From contig CM041084.1 in the NCBI GenBank assembly GCA_023079485.1, positions 128,213,292-128,277,291 on the forward strand: a DNA stretch of 64,000 bases. Reading direction: 5' to 3'. Source of the stretch: Archilochus colubris. Lineage: Eukaryota > Chordata > Aves > Apodiformes > Trochilidae. Below the pieces are notes generated by a model. That model saw nothing but the letters and a program-made list of their open reading frames with translations, was not told the DNA's origin and searched no databases. The position numbers were made by a program, and so were the translations under genes. Positions 22,171 to 35,995 of this stretch are shown here, one piece after another (position 1 is the first letter of the stretch; every line of letters begins with the position of its first letter).

Positions 22171-25100
22171 AGGAGAAAATCTGGAAGGATTTGCTGTTTC
22201 CTAGAGACCAAAGTGTGATCAGTTGTCTATACCTACCACCCAAGCACCAAGCTTCTGCATGACTCTGAAGGCAGGTTATTAGCTTTCATATAGTTTAAAA
22301 TATTTTCTTGTAATGCTTTTTAGACATGTGCATGCTATATCCAGCATGGGAAAACCAAGACTAGGCAATTAAAGCTGAACTGCAGAAGCAAAGTTGTTTG
22401 ATGATTAAGAAATGGACTTCTCTATAATCATGCATTTCATAATCATTATGATGTTTTCCAGGCAAGAAATTACAATATTTGTAAAACTGCACCTGCAGCA
22501 AGGCTGTATTTTCTCTTTAGTTCTCATGGAACACACAAATCATGGTTTATTATAGGTTTGGTGGTTTTAAGTCACAGATTGTCCATTATTTATTATGACT
22601 CCTTTAGGACAACCTTAGAGTCTTGAGTATTAAATATGTTCCTATGCTCTGGGGTACCTGCAGGTAGTTTAGATGCAATTTATAGAAAAGAAGATACATG
22701 CTGGAGAATACTGAACTCTATAGGTGCTGGAAGCTGGAAGGAGAGAAATTTTTACAGCTAGATCACTCAGCTAATCTGAGTTAAATCTTGGTTGCAGCCA
22801 CACTGGTATAAATCCAGAATAACCCTACAGGGAGCTTCATTGGGTCCTGACCACACTGCTGCTGAATTAAACACAGCTTGTGCCTAACATGTTGCAAGAC
22901 AGCCTTTGGGTGGCTTTGGTGGATGTATGCAAGTCCAGACAAGTTCACAGGCAGAATCCCAATTGTCTTTCATAGTTCTATTTTCTGATGCCCTGAACCA
23001 AAGAAGCAGATTACAAAGCTATAGTACAACTCCAGAAAATATAGGCCTAAGAGAAAAATGTAACTGCTGAAAATATTACAGAACTGTGATACTAAGATTA
23101 ACAAATGTCATTACTTAGGTTGCCAGCTCTGTCTAAATAATGCTATAATGACCCTTGAAAGAAAATGAATAGAGTATTTCTGGAGACATTTTAAGAACTA
23201 GACATTATAACATTTCATGGGCTGTGTTTTCCCCTTTGTGTGCATATAGTCAGGGAAGAATATACCATATAGGAAAATTAGTGAGCCTAACACATTTAAC
23301 ATCATGCCTATCCCTGGCAGACTTTCCATAGTTAGTTTAAAATTATGTTCCATGGGCTTACAGTACTTCCTTTGATTTGTTGCCAGTATTTACTTAAGCA
23401 AATTGAAGAGCTCATGCTATACTAGGGTAGAAAGAGTGATAAATTGCAAAAATGCAGTAAATGTTAAAGCTAAATTTTTTTTTAAGCAGAAGTCTTAAGA
23501 CTTATTCTCATGGCTGATAACTAACAGATTGAAAGGAAAACATTTGAACACATAACACAGTCAGTGAGTGAAAGCTGAGAGGAGACAGGGTCAAAGATTT
23601 GCCACACCTGAAGAGATTTTGGCAAAGTATTTTTACTGGGTTCACTGAATCACTGTGAATTAGTGTTCAAAACAAAAGCTTTGAATCCTTGGAAAAGTTT
23701 ACTAAATATTCTGTTCAAGTGTGAGAACTCAGAGGCTGAAGCCTCCCTACAGAAAAATGCCTGCACCTCCAGTGCTGACTACAGGATGGAATTTGGTACT
23801 AGTTAGAATTGAAGCCCTTTTAGCCTATTTGCATGTTGAAAAATTTGTAATGCTTTTGCTTGTTTGTGCTCTTGTGGAGAAAACCATTGTAGAAGATGTA
23901 TTTTCAGAGCCATGAGGCACATGATACAGATGATACGGACCAGAACTGGTACATTTTAATTTTGTTGCAAGTCAAATCTAGGCTTAGATGTACAGTTTCA
24001 TAGTTCTGGAAATCTCTTTAACTTCAAAAAAGATATGTACAATCTATTATTATATGCATGATATGTTATTATATGAAGTATAAAAATCAAAATATTTTGA
24101 AATAGATTTAGTGGGATGTATTCCTTCCCTGGATTTATACTTGAAGGAAAAAAATGTGTATTTTACACTTATACTGGAGTTTATGGTGGTTTGTTTTTTT
24201 TTTAATGGGAACTATTGGAAATAGTAAAGGATACATATGCTACATAATTCACATTAATGTCAGGTAAATATTGTATAAAAATATTTTAAAATGCTTGTTT
24301 CAGCTCAGTAAGAAATCTGAAATCTGCTGTCCCTTTGCCTCATTACTTCTAGGTGGAGTCATAGTTATTTGACTGAAGCTGTCAGTCCAAATAGATGGAG
24401 TTCTCAGACCTTTTAAGGGTTTTCATTGACATGGAGATAGCTAATTACTTTTACTGAAAGGCTCTTTGTGGAAAATAGGCCTCATCACAGATACTTATAT
24501 ATTTGTACAAAATTCTGTAATAAATCTGTGTTGTGAACAGAGAGAAGTAGGAAGAGAAGGCATTATGAAGTTTCTTTGATTTCGCTCCTTTACATAGCAC
24601 TTTCAGTGATGTGAGGATCAGGTAACATTGTCACCAGGTGGGGTGGTTAAAACCAAGTACAGCCCTTGAATTGTAAATAGTGTATAACAAATAGCAAAAG
24701 AAAGAACTGAAGTGAATCACTTCAGAACAATCTAAACAGCTGAAATATGTTCACTGACACAGTTATTTGAACAATTGTGAATAACAACCAGATGAATTAA
24801 TGTCAAAGTTTGTCCATAATAATTCACAGAGAGAACAAAAGGCTTAATCCACTAAATAAAACATTTGCTATGAAAAGCTTGCCCAGCTCTTGTTCATATG
24901 TTGTAAAAGGAGGTTGGCTTAAAATATACTTTATTACCAAACTCAGATAAGGATACAGGGAAATGCTGCCTGAGGACTTCATTAAAGCAGCTATGGACTA
25001 TGAGATCTGAGAGTGGTCAATAGGTGAAATGAAGGTATTTTTGCAGTTTTTTATTACTTTAGTGGAATATGAAAAGGATGTAACCAGTGGAACTCGGGGG

Positions 25101-25654
25101 AGGAGGCAGACAGAGGAAAATCAACATAACAGAGAGCAAAACAATAAAACATCTTTTGGCAAGCTTATTTTGACTTTTTGAACAGGAAGGGTGAACCACT
25201 ATGGACAGTCCCTCCCTTACACCATTATGCCATGACTTCCAGCCCATTTTCCCTTGGTAGCCCTCTGTGCCAGTGCACACAGATCATCCCTGGCACTTGA
25301 GGAGACCCCACCTGATTCAGGTCTGTCAAGTTCCCCAAAGCAAACCTCTGCTTCTCCAGAGTGCTGGGCAATTCCTTCTGCTGTAGACAAATGTAGATGG
25401 CTTTACTGTGATAACTTCTTCAAGGTTATGTTGACCTTAACGAGTGAGTCAAGTGGATAATATCCTGGTGGGTAGGGAGGACTTCATGAGGGTGGAGGAT
25501 GAAAATTCTCTCTCAGGTTCACTGGGAGACAACAAAAAGAATGCTCAGGCACGAAAAAGAGTAAGAATGTGCATCTGGACGGAGTGCTCATCACTGGCAT
25601 GTTGCTTTCTGATGGAAGACTTGCAGGGTATTAGAGTCACAGCAGTTTCCATCT

Positions 25655-25677
25655 AAGTCCAAGTCCAAGTCCAAGTC
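25655..25677. repeat. Short tandem repeat (AAGTCC)n, 3.8 copies
   Basis: Three perfect AAGTCC units and a partial fourth. The array is too short to be informative alone but could be polymorphic. Confidence 0.9.
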
Positions 25678-28600
25678 AATGAATTACAATGGCTCCTCTG
25701 CTTCTTGCTCTTCAGTTCTTTCACATGTGGCTGTTTTATGGGTTTCAGTATATAACTGCAAAAGGGATCATAGGTTTTGTCCTAAAAATTGGAGTCCTTT
25801 GGAATGGGAACATTATAAATTTGTAGTCATATAAATTTCATACACCTTTGAAAATCTTAGACACATCTTCTGTGCAGACCTTGGAGTCCCAGATGCTTGG
25901 AAGTGGAAGGCAGTTGCTCACTTGCTCACTCTGCCACAGTGTCAGAAATCACTGTGAACAAAGAGACAGATATGTCTTTCTTGGGTGGGAACCCAGAGTA
26001 AAAGAAGAGTCTTCACTAAACAAGAATCTTTGAGGATTTATTTTACAGATCCCTCCCCAGTTCTCTTCCACTTCCTTGGTTGTTCAGGGGCTCCTGAGTT
26101 CCCTTCAGTGCTGGATGTTAAGTTCAGCACACAGGGTTTTGTTCATGGGAGGACACACAAAGGACTGTAGTTATTGGAGGAAGCTTTTTTGCTGTCAGAG
26201 GGATTTGTATCGTCATTTTGACTTGATTTGGTGGGTAACTTGAGCACTGACTTCTCCAGTTCCTTCCCATGCTGTCCGCATTGATCTGTGCTTATATTAT
26301 TGTACCTTTGCATCTTCCAGGCTGCTTCCATTAAAGGCTGACAAGGACACAGATGAACACAGATTCCTAGAGCAATGTGGCCTGTCTGGGTTCAGAGTTC
26401 AGATTACCTCTTCTCCTTCTCCCTGCATCCAAGGCACTCACAGATACTGACTTCAGGGTTCTGAGGAGGAGAGAAATTTGGGGAGGACACACACTGGCCA
26501 AATGAAATAAATGAAAAAAAAAAACCCTAAACCAAAACCAGTCTTCCCAAAAATTCAAAGCAAAGCACAAATTCAATAACATTGGATCTGCTCTGTGACC
26601 TTTCACAGGTGAGAGCTGAGGAATTAGGGAAACCTTAGAAAACTGAGGTTATGTCTGGTTGGCCTAGACATTAAAGATCCTGTAGTGCTTTACATATTAG
26701 TGGAGGTTTTATCTCCATGTCCTTACCAAAATGTAACCTTTTCCCCAAAGCAAAGGGCATTCCATACTCTGATGAGAGGCACTTCTCCATCACCAAAGTG
26801 TCTGCATTTCAGTGATGCAGTTTGTGCCTCTGTGTAAACACACACACAAGTGTCTGCTGAAGCATTTGGGAACTGCAAGGGGCTTTGGACACAAACACAA
26901 GATTCCCTCTTTGTGCAGAGTGTGAATAAGCTTATGGCCATTCCTTGTAAAGTACTTCTGGATCTTTTTTTAGATAATCTTCATTATTTATTGGCCAGCA
27001 GTGCAAGCAACAACATATAACATCTGTTGGGCTTGACTGGGTAAATGTTCTTATGTATGGGCACTTTTACATGTGTGGGAAGTCCTTTTGACTTCATCAG
27101 AACTGTTAGCAGTATTTGTGGCATTTGCCAGCATTAAATTCAAATTGGGAAAATCATTTAGGTGAGAAAAAGAATTTGCAATTATACTGTTAAACTTGCA
27201 AGAATATTTGCAGAGCATAGCTTTGATTTATCATTCGTGTTTGCCAAGTTCTGTGCTAATGGGTCAGAATTTGTCTCTCCTACTTCCTAATTTAAAAAAA
27301 AAAAGATTCCCAACACAATTTTATTTCATCTTTTAAAGCACTTTGACTGTAGGGATCAAAATAGCTTGCACTTCTATGCTACGTTATACCAGAGAATAAT
27401 TTTTGTTGCACTGTAGCATAGACTTTGAATAGTTGCTGTTTCAACAGAAAAATAAAAACCATCCAGTTAATGTGTAATTAATAGTTTGGCATTTCCCTAA
27501 GGCTTTACCCAGGACCCTTTCTGTTTCTGTTTTGTATTACTGAACTCCCTTGCTAAATATTTCCAGATCATATAGATTTAGATAAGACATGTTCCAGAAC
27601 TTCTAACATTTTTTATTTTGACTTTTACAGTATTTATTAGTGCAATGAAAATAATACTTTGACAAGTCCCCAAATAAATGGTAATATTCACCCCTGGATA
27701 GCTAAGTGAAATGTTCAGTGGCTGTAGTCCATGGGTTATTTAGCTGTGCTTGCATTGGAGACATAAAATATGACATTTTTGGTGCAGAACCCTTAAAACC
27801 CTGTGACCCTTGCCATTGACCAAGACCCTGATCCTGTACATTGAGTAACACAGGAGGCCATTGGCAGACATGAGAAATGCCTCTAAAATTCAGGGAGCCC
27901 TCAGGAGTACAAGGAAACTGCATGTTTGGGACCTGTCCTGCTAATGTGAGCCTTTTGAGTGCCTCCTTGGCATTCTCTGGGACCACTCTCACCTTCTCTG
28001 CATAAAAAAAAGGTGTATGAAGAACAATTTGGTGATAAACCTGCAACTCAGAAAGGGAGTAGCTAGGAAAATATCAGAAGTTCACAGATGTCAAAAAGCC
28101 AGCTTTGTTAAACTGATATGAACTCCTGTATTCCTGGAGATAAAGAATCTTCCCCATGTTCACCAACAAGTATGAAATGATTAAGGCCACATTTATACTT
28201 AATTCTATTCTATGCTTCTGATGAGCATAGAAAGGCTCATTTCTGTGTAACAGATTGCGTGATTAAGGCCTGTAAAACTTTAAAGGCAACATTTGTCATC
28301 TTTTTAAACTTTTAACACACTTTAGAGACTCTTCAAAAAATAAAAAGCCTTTGGAATCCAGGCTGGAGCTCAGGACGTATGTGTGTACCCAAAGAGGGGC
28401 TTTGTCGAGTTCTGTGGCCCAAATGAGCACATTTTCTCCTTTACAGGGCAGATCTCAACTTACAGCTCCCTAGCTGCTCCCTGGCCATATCTTCACACCA
28501 CAATTCTTTCCTGGTGGAAGCAAGTCAAGTGGTCTTTACCTCCACTCCCTTTCGTCACCCACACAGGCTTACAAGTTAATTTTTAAAAAGAGAAAACCCA

Positions 28601-29653
28601 GTTTGAAACCAAGAGCTGGTGAGAGTTTCTGTTTGGGAATATTAAAAAAAAAAAAAAAAAAAGTTTCAACATTTCCCAAACCAAATATTTCTTTTGCTAA
28701 AGAAAAACTTTCAACGTAAAAAAAATCCTCCATTTTTTATTCACAGCTAAAATTAATTTTCCAAACTTGACTGAAACTCATTCATAAGTTTATGCCCTTT
28801 CCAAAGTTCAGTTGTTTGATACATTTTTTTTTCTCTAAAAAATTTCTGAGTTGCACCACGTTTGCTATATTGATGCCTTCACCTCAGAAAGGCTGAGGGG
28901 CACAAGGGTGTTTTCCTGACAAAAACACTTCAAGAATTTTAAGTAACTTAAAGGTTTCTTTTCCTCATGGTCCTTCTAGAATAGACCACGCTGAATGTAC
29001 TTTCAAATTTTTATTTCCTTGGAGCATGTCTGTTTGTTTGCTAACACATTCACAATATTGGGTGTGATTTGTTGCATGGGAAGCTTCCTGATTTTCTCAA
29101 CATATACTTCCATGTGTACATAAAGGGTATGTATCTGAATGTACAAACACATGGAAACTTTGAGATTAATTTTATAATAGTTCTGAACACACATTTTTTA
29201 GTTCTTCAAGAAATGGAAGAGCAATCAGCTCCTTGTTTGGTATCAATGCACAGACAGTGTCTGGCACCATCTGGGAATAATCATAGAATTTATGATTGGA
29301 AATCCTGCCTTTTTAATCTCTCTTTCCTATAAGAGCGTGAAACAATGTGTGTTGGTCCACACATGACCTCAACTCTTTGCAAAAAAATATTTTTAACAGT
29401 TCTAGAGGACTCTTTCTCTTTGGAAGTGCCATGCACCTTGCAAACTGATTGGATCTGATGGCAAGGAATCTGAAATGAGCCAACTCTCAAGCCTGCTGTC
29501 CACCTGTGTATATGCAGGACATCCAAATACTGTAATCTCTCTCATTACATTTTTACTCCAGCTGCCATCATGGGATAGATCAGTGGTGACACATGAACTG
29601 CAGCTCAAGATGATTAAAAAGCTAAGTGGTGGTAGACCATACTTCACTATTTT

Positions 29654-29892
29654 TATGTGTATGAAAAATTAGGAATATTTTTAAATTGCTGAAGTTCTTT
29701 GAAATTAAAAGAAGATAATTTCTTTGAAATTAAAAGAAGATACAATCCTTCTGATTCAGTGTGATTTAAATACTACCGTGACACTATGGAACATTAGTAT
29801 TTAAATCACACTGAATCAGAAGGATTGTATCTTCTTTTAATTTCAAAGAACTTCAGCAATTTAAAAATATTCCTAATTTTTTCATACACATA
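29654..29892. repeat. Near-perfect inverted repeat with 21-bp loop and one-sided 25-bp duplication
   Basis: The left arm 29654-29774 and right arm 29796-29892 are reverse complements. They start TATGTGTATGA and end TCATACACATA. The only differences are one A/T in a homopolymer and a 25-bp tandem duplication (TTCTTTGAAATTAAAAGAAG units at 29695 and 29720) present only in the left arm. The loop 29775-29795 is ACCGTGACACTATGGAACATT. No transposon end motif or flanking target duplication is visible. Very low divergence means the structure is young, gene-converted, or an assembly fold-back. Confidence 0.93.
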
Positions 29893-29937
29893 GATAGAAG
29901 TCTGTACTGGGACTAGAACTGTTTAGTCTTCATCATA

Positions 29938-30805
29938 GTGGGATTGAGAGTACCCTCAGTAAGTCAGCAGACAACACCAACATGCATGGTGCAGTTGACA
30001 TGCCTGAGGGACAGGATGCCATCCAGAGGTGCATGGACAAGCTTGAGAAGGGGGCCCAGGTGGACCTCATGAGGTTTAACAGGGCCACATGCAAGGTCCT
30101 GCACCTCAGTCAGGGCAACCTCTGTTATTAATACTGACTGGGGGATGAAGGGATTGAGAGCAGCCCTACAGAGAAGGACTTGGAGGTACTGGTGGATTAA
30201 AAGCCAGACGTGCACTTGCAGTCCAAGAAGCCAGGCATGCCCTGGGCTGCCTTCAAAGAAGCATGGTTGAGGGAGTTGAGGCTGCTCTTCTGCCCCACTC
30301 TTGTGAGACCCCATCTGGTGTAATGTGTCCAGTTCTGGAGCCCTCTGCACAGGAAAGACATGGACCTGTTGGGATGGGGTGGGGTGTCTGGAGCACCTCT
30401 CCTGTGAAGACAGGCTGAGAGGGTTGGGAGGTTGCTCAGTGCAGAGAAAACTCTGGGGAGACTTTATAGCAGCCTTTCAATACTTAAAAGGGACCTATAA
30501 GAGAGATGAATAAACTTTTCAGTGGGGTCCTTTGCAATAGGATGAAGGTTAATGGTTTTTAAGCTAAAAAAAGAAAAGGTAGATTTTTTTAATAGATGTA
30601 AGAATTATTTTACAATGAATGTGGTGAAACGCTGGAACAGGTTGACCAGACAGGTGGTAGATGCCTCCCCTCCCTGGATACATTCAAAGTCAGGTTGGAT
30701 GGGGCTCTGAGCAACTTGATTTAGTTGAAGATGTCCCTGCCCACTGCAGGGGGGGTGGACTAGATGACCTTTAAAGGTCTCTTTCAATCCAAGGCATTCT
30801 GTGCT
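29938..30805 (+). repeat. CR1 LINE, long 5'-truncated copy
   Basis: Sense CR1 covering the end of the polyprotein region and the 3' UTR. Recognisable blocks are CATGCATGGTGCAGTTGACATG, AGGATGCCATCCAGAGGTGC, GATTGAGAGCAGCCCTACAG, GCACCTCTCCTGTGAAGACAG and TGGACTAGATGACCTTTAAAGG. Frames are broken by stops. This is the longest uninterrupted CR1 in the window and starts only about 45 bp after the inverted repeat. Confidence 0.92.
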
Positions 30806-31517
30806 GGCATTGCCAGGTTTTTGGCAAGCCATCATTTTTGCAAGTGTGCTTGAGAAAGAGAGCATCACAACAAAAATACGAAAACACTTGAACAACCAGA
30901 TGCATGGTTTACCCCTGTGGTCTTTTCCCTGAAGTCCTAAAGCTTGACTGAAGTCACTGAGTAAAAAAAAGTGATGTCTGAGCATGGAAAATGCCAGTAA
31001 TGTGTCACAGAATCAAGTCAGAGGCTTGAGGGGAGAGAATGGAGTCCTTGCTTTATTCTTAGCTACCATTTCCCAAGTGAAAATACAATGGCTTCTATGC
31101 TGATCACAATTACACTGTTATAAATCTACTGATTTCTTCTGTCTCACCTTAGATTTGCAGCACTGTAGCCAGCACAAAATACCACAGTATTTTGGGGTTG
31201 GCTGGTGCCAATGAATTGAATTTTCTCACCAAGGCACACTCAGGAGACTTCTCTCTGGTTGTCACACAGCAAGTGGTCTGTCTTCTGAAGATAACGCATG
31301 CAGATAAAGCATGTCCAATTCCTACTTCCTTTAATGAATTTTCCATATTTAGTCAGGGTTAGGAACAAAAATTTGTTTCTAATTGGCAAGTGATTGTGCT
31401 TTGGAATGTTCTATTTTGATTCTGAAGTTACCAGGTTAATGCCTCAAGTTTTCTCTCAGTCATTTGACAGACAAACCCATTGGCTTCAACATGAGGTTTA
31501 TCTGTATCAGATCTTAG

Positions 31518-31885
31518 TCACAAAGTTGTAGCGCTGGAAGGGGCCACAATGTGTTCCACCTCCCATACCACAGCAATAGACACAGATGTCTGGTCTGCTT
31601 CTAAAGATCTGCACTGTCTTCTCCAGTAGGATGAAGCTCTGGTCCACCGCTCACTCTGCTCACACTGATAACTTTCTCCCTTCCCCTTCCATCTCTCTGA
31701 AATCTTCTTTACTGAAAATTAATTTTTCATCATTTCCTCTGTGGTAACAGAGAACAATTCATCATTTCGGTCTCCAACAGACTTTTCCATATTGGAAGAC
31801 TGCTATCATCTGCCCTCTCAGTCTTCTCTTTCTAGACTAAACAAACCCAGTTCCTTCAGCTTTTCCCTCATAGGTCATGTTTTCT
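31518..31885 (-). repeat. Old CR1-like LINE fragment, antisense
   Basis: Weakly preserved: GCTGGAAGGGGCCACAATG near its left end, and CAAACCCAGTTCCTTCAGC with CTCATAGGTCATGTTTTCTA near its right end, as in complemented CR1/L3-type elements. The middle is diverged. It is probably an ancient copy. Confidence 0.55.
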
Positions 31886-34800
31886 AAACCTCAACATTCT
31901 TAAGATTTTTTTTTGTTTGGATTTTTTTATTATTTTTGTTTTTTGTTTTGCTTTTTTTTTCCTGTGTAAAAGGGAAGACAGTTGTTCTGGGAAAATTATT
32001 TCCCCAGCATTTGGCAATAGCGTGTCCCTTCTGTGAGATGCTTTCATAGGGTAACCTTTGAGTTAATGCTAGTCTCATGTCTTGTGTTTTCTATTGTCAG
32101 TCTTTGAAACCATTGTGTGATGTGGAAAAGGAAAGCAGAAGGATGAGGAAGTGTTAATGAGTAGGAACAATACGTGCTAAGTTGTACAGATGATAGATTG
32201 ATTGGAAAAATCACAGACTTCATGGGTTCCAAGAAGCCCATCACTAGGAATCCCTCCTTAAAGAGGGAAGTTAGGTGGAATCCTTTTTGGGAGATCATGG
32301 AGGATGGATGCAATGGAGTCATGAAGCATGACTGCTGTTGATCTCAACTGAGAATTGGTGTTTGCATTGCTAGAGGGAAAACTTCCTCTGCAGTGGAGTA
32401 AAAATGTATTTTCTCCCTCTTTTTTTCCTTCCTCTGATATATGCCAATGGTATTTCTGGAGACAGAACTGGTCAAGCTTGACCCAAGAGTCCAGGGTTAG
32501 CTTGACTCACCTTTAGCCTGACCAAGGAGTTCTTGTTTTATGGCCCACTGATTTTTGTGCCTGTGGGTTGGACTCTGCTTTTTTGTTACTCATTTTAATG
32601 AAGTGCACCAGAAAATGCATGGATGATAAAAAACTTCTTGAAAAGCTTCCAGGATTTATTTTTTTATAAACCAAGGGATCCCATTCCCAGGGATCAATCA
32701 GCCTATTGGTTAGGTTATATTAGTATTCATATTAGCATTTTCACATTTCGTTTCCATAAATGTGGAAGACTGAAAAGTGCCTTCAACTATCTCCAAATCC
32801 ATGATCATATTTATTGAGCAGCAGCATCACTTATTGCCCCTAATTCCATACATCATATTTTCCATCCTTTCTGAATCTGGCATTGCTGAGCAGCTGCAGC
32901 CTATTGATTCTGGCCTGCAGTAGTTCTGTGACAATCACACAGCAATTACTCTAACGAGTAACATTTGCCACAGCCTTAAATGCTGATGGGAATACAAATC
33001 CTTGTAGATTCATCCTACAAATCTAGGGTTACCTCTTAATTAGGCCAATTAATTTCTGCTGAGCTTAAGCCCTGTTTACACTGGCTGTGACAAAGGACTT
33101 CACCTCTGCGAGAGGACAGAATTAAACCCACTTCCAGCTGAGATGGCATAGGAAATGTTTTCACAAACGTGTGTGGATAGCACCAAACTGTGTCTGAGCC
33201 ACATTTTCAAACTGCCTTCTCCTTCAGGGACTGGAGACCCAGTTGAGGAAAGGCTGAAAGAGCCACTTGTGTCATAGTTGACACTGCCAGAGAGCAAAGC
33301 AGAGAGCAGTCAGTGGGGTGTAGCTACAAACCAGCCAAAGCCTGTTGGATGCTGTGTTAGCTGGGAATAAGGAAAGTGCAGGCACTGCCTCTCCCAGCAG
33401 CAGGGGAGGATTTGCCTGGGGGTGACCAGGAGTGAACTGAAAAAGAGCCAGGAGAGAAAGAAGTACAGTGATTTTTGCAAAAAGTAGTCTAGTAGTGGAC
33501 GTCCTTTGACCTTTGACAAATGATTCTATTTCATTGCCTTCCATATCCTAATGCAGGAGGGAATTTACTCAAGGCTCTAGAGGTATTCTAGAGAGCCACC
33601 AAAAGGAGAAGACTTTATGAATTGTACAGTCCTGCATACACCTGCATACTGCCTGCCTGGATCTCCAGATTGATCCTGAATTGTTGCTGGTCCCTTGTAC
33701 TGCCTGGAAGAAAGTCACAGGCTTCTGGATCAGACTGTTCCTTCATTTGTATCTTCTCTTTTCCATGGCTGGCTGTTAAATGCAATCATACATATGTAAC
33801 GTTACCAGCAAGAGGGCTTCCTAAAAACTACCAAGATCTTTCTAACTTTCTGCCATTACCTGATTATTTCTAACAATTTTCTGGGCTTTCATAGCCTGCT
33901 TTCAATTTTTGGGGAGTGGAGAGGCAAATCATCAGGCTGCAATCTGGTGCAGCTAATTAAAAACCCACTGTCTATGTTCACATGGAAGAATGGCCAATTC
34001 AGGAGCTTTAGGCAGGTCTGCCAAAAGCTGAAACACCACATCCTTAATTTCATCACATTAAAGTTCAACTGGTTAAAAAAGAATCTTTTTTCATCTTTTT
34101 CCTCCACTGGTAAGATTAGAACTTTCCTGGTACCTATTCTGGCAGCAGGAAAGATGTATTTTTGGATGAATGTTTAAAATAAAAAACAGTTGCTGATGAT
34201 AGCAAGGCACTTCAGCTTTCTGCCATGAAGAATAGCTCCCAGAATCAAGAAAAATGTGAAGTCTGTGTTCTGTGTTCTTTGCCGATCAGTGGTGCAGGAT
34301 GCTATGGTCTATCAGTTGTTAGCACAGACCTTCAACAAATCACATAACTCTTTCAACTTTTCTACTTAAACTGTGCAAATGAAAAAGTAACTGTAAATCT
34401 TGTTGACAATTACTTCTATATCTACTGGCAGGCGGTCAACTTTGGTCTGAACAACCTGGGAACAATATGTGCAGCACAGCCAATGCCCATTAATTGTCTC
34501 TTTAGCTTCCCCTGCAAGTTGTAGAGCACATTTCTCCCAGGTGATCTGCTTCTCTAAACATTAGTACAAGCTTGTCTGGCACAGAATGCCAATAATTTAT
34601 GTGTTAGATTCTGCTTCTCAGTAATATTTACAGTGTGCTCTGATGTAGAGCACAGTAGATACTTTAAGCCCAGATGAAAATGTAGGAAATGTGTTTTTTT
34701 CTCAGTTACCTTGAAGAAGTAATTAAAATTATTCTTATATTTTATGGGCTGTTTTATCAGCTGTCACAGACCCAGAGCCAGTTTTTTTCCCTCAGTCCAC

Positions 34801-35975
34801 GTACTTGTGCTCACCAGTGAATGGCACGAAGATAAAGTGGAAGCAGCATCCAGATGCTTCCCTCTCTGTGGCATGAGGCTGATCACTGGGTTGCCTTGTC
34901 ATCTTGGCTCCACGATGTACTGCTGTCCTGGTTAATCACTGTTTTTTTGGTTTCTGTCACTTTTCCAGGGCCTCTCCCACGTTTCTGGGAAGGGTGCTGT
35001 GACAATAGGCAATAATAACTGCTTGGCTGTGATGGAGATGTTTCTACTGGGAACAGCTGACCTTTCACTTCCTACTTCTGAACTAGCCTCCCAGTGCTGA
35101 ATGCTTTATAACACTTATTTAATGAGCAATCTCTTCTCTGCTTTCCCAAAGACTTAATAGCAGAAGCTGTAGCAAGATCTCCTATCATCATCCTTTTCTG
35201 TTCCAGAGGCATTGCTGAACTTGCATCAATATTTTATGTAGTGTGGTTATAGCTAAATCCAAGTTACACACACAAGCAACTAGAGAAACAAGTACTGCAT
35301 GAGTTTAACACTTTTCATTCAATTTTATTGTACAGTTTAGTCACTGGAAACCCACTGAGGCTTGGAATGCATTTGCCTATTCTGGTCCTATTAAATGAAG
35401 GTTCAGACTATTGTTCAGACATGAAGTGGAGCTCCATTAAGTCCTCCTTACAATTTTAAGGTTCACTTGTGATCTCAGATTCTTGTAGCTGGGGTTTGGA
35501 ATCAGACTTGGCTGTTGTCTTTCCACAGAATCAGAAATAAATCTCATTCTACTGTGGGGGAAACAAACTCCATCTGAGAGATGTGCAGTGTATCATTTCC
35601 CTTGGTGAGGAACCTGCTCTTCCTCAGTAATGCCCTTCCTAGCCCTTCAGCTGATTTCTGCTGCTTTTTAGAAGCCCCTCCCAGAAGGCTCTGGATGTTT
35701 TTCACTCTTTGACAGTGCAGGGAGAAACTTCTTCATGGTCATAAGAAAAGACTTGAGTATCAAACAGTCCTGCTGAAACTGGCAGGTAAAAAAATTATGG
35801 CTTTTCCAAAAGTGCCAAATTTTTACAGGTCCAGGTACTTTCTTGGGGAACTCTTGGTACTGAGCATCTTTGTGTGTCAAAAATGAAATATGGGAGGTCT
35901 CAGTGATTCTCTGAATGGCTGCTTACTCCAGATACTCACATCTCTATTATTGAGTTTATTCCTGGTGGAGGTAAT

Positions 35976-35995
35976 GGGGGGCGGGGGGGGGGGGG
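35976..35995. repeat. G-run, 20 bases with one interrupting C
   Basis: A run of six G, one C, then 13 or more G. It can form an intramolecular G-quadruplex on the plus strand. It is also a likely sequencing or polymerase slippage site, so its length is uncertain. Confidence 0.85.

Larger units (their letters stand above)
20594..29653. other. Intergenic desert, no gene seen
   Basis: AT-rich unique-looking sequence. It holds a T-run at 21564-21580, an A-run followed by a purine-rich block and a 16-bp palindrome at 22121-22170, a (AAGTCC)n run at 25655-25677 and an A-run at about 28644-28662. No exon, tRNA or clear transposon was recognised. Confidence 0.6.

Noticed and set aside
28644..28662. 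A-run as the tail of a processed pseudogene
   Set aside because: No coding remnant is recognised upstream on either strand and no flanking target duplication was seen.
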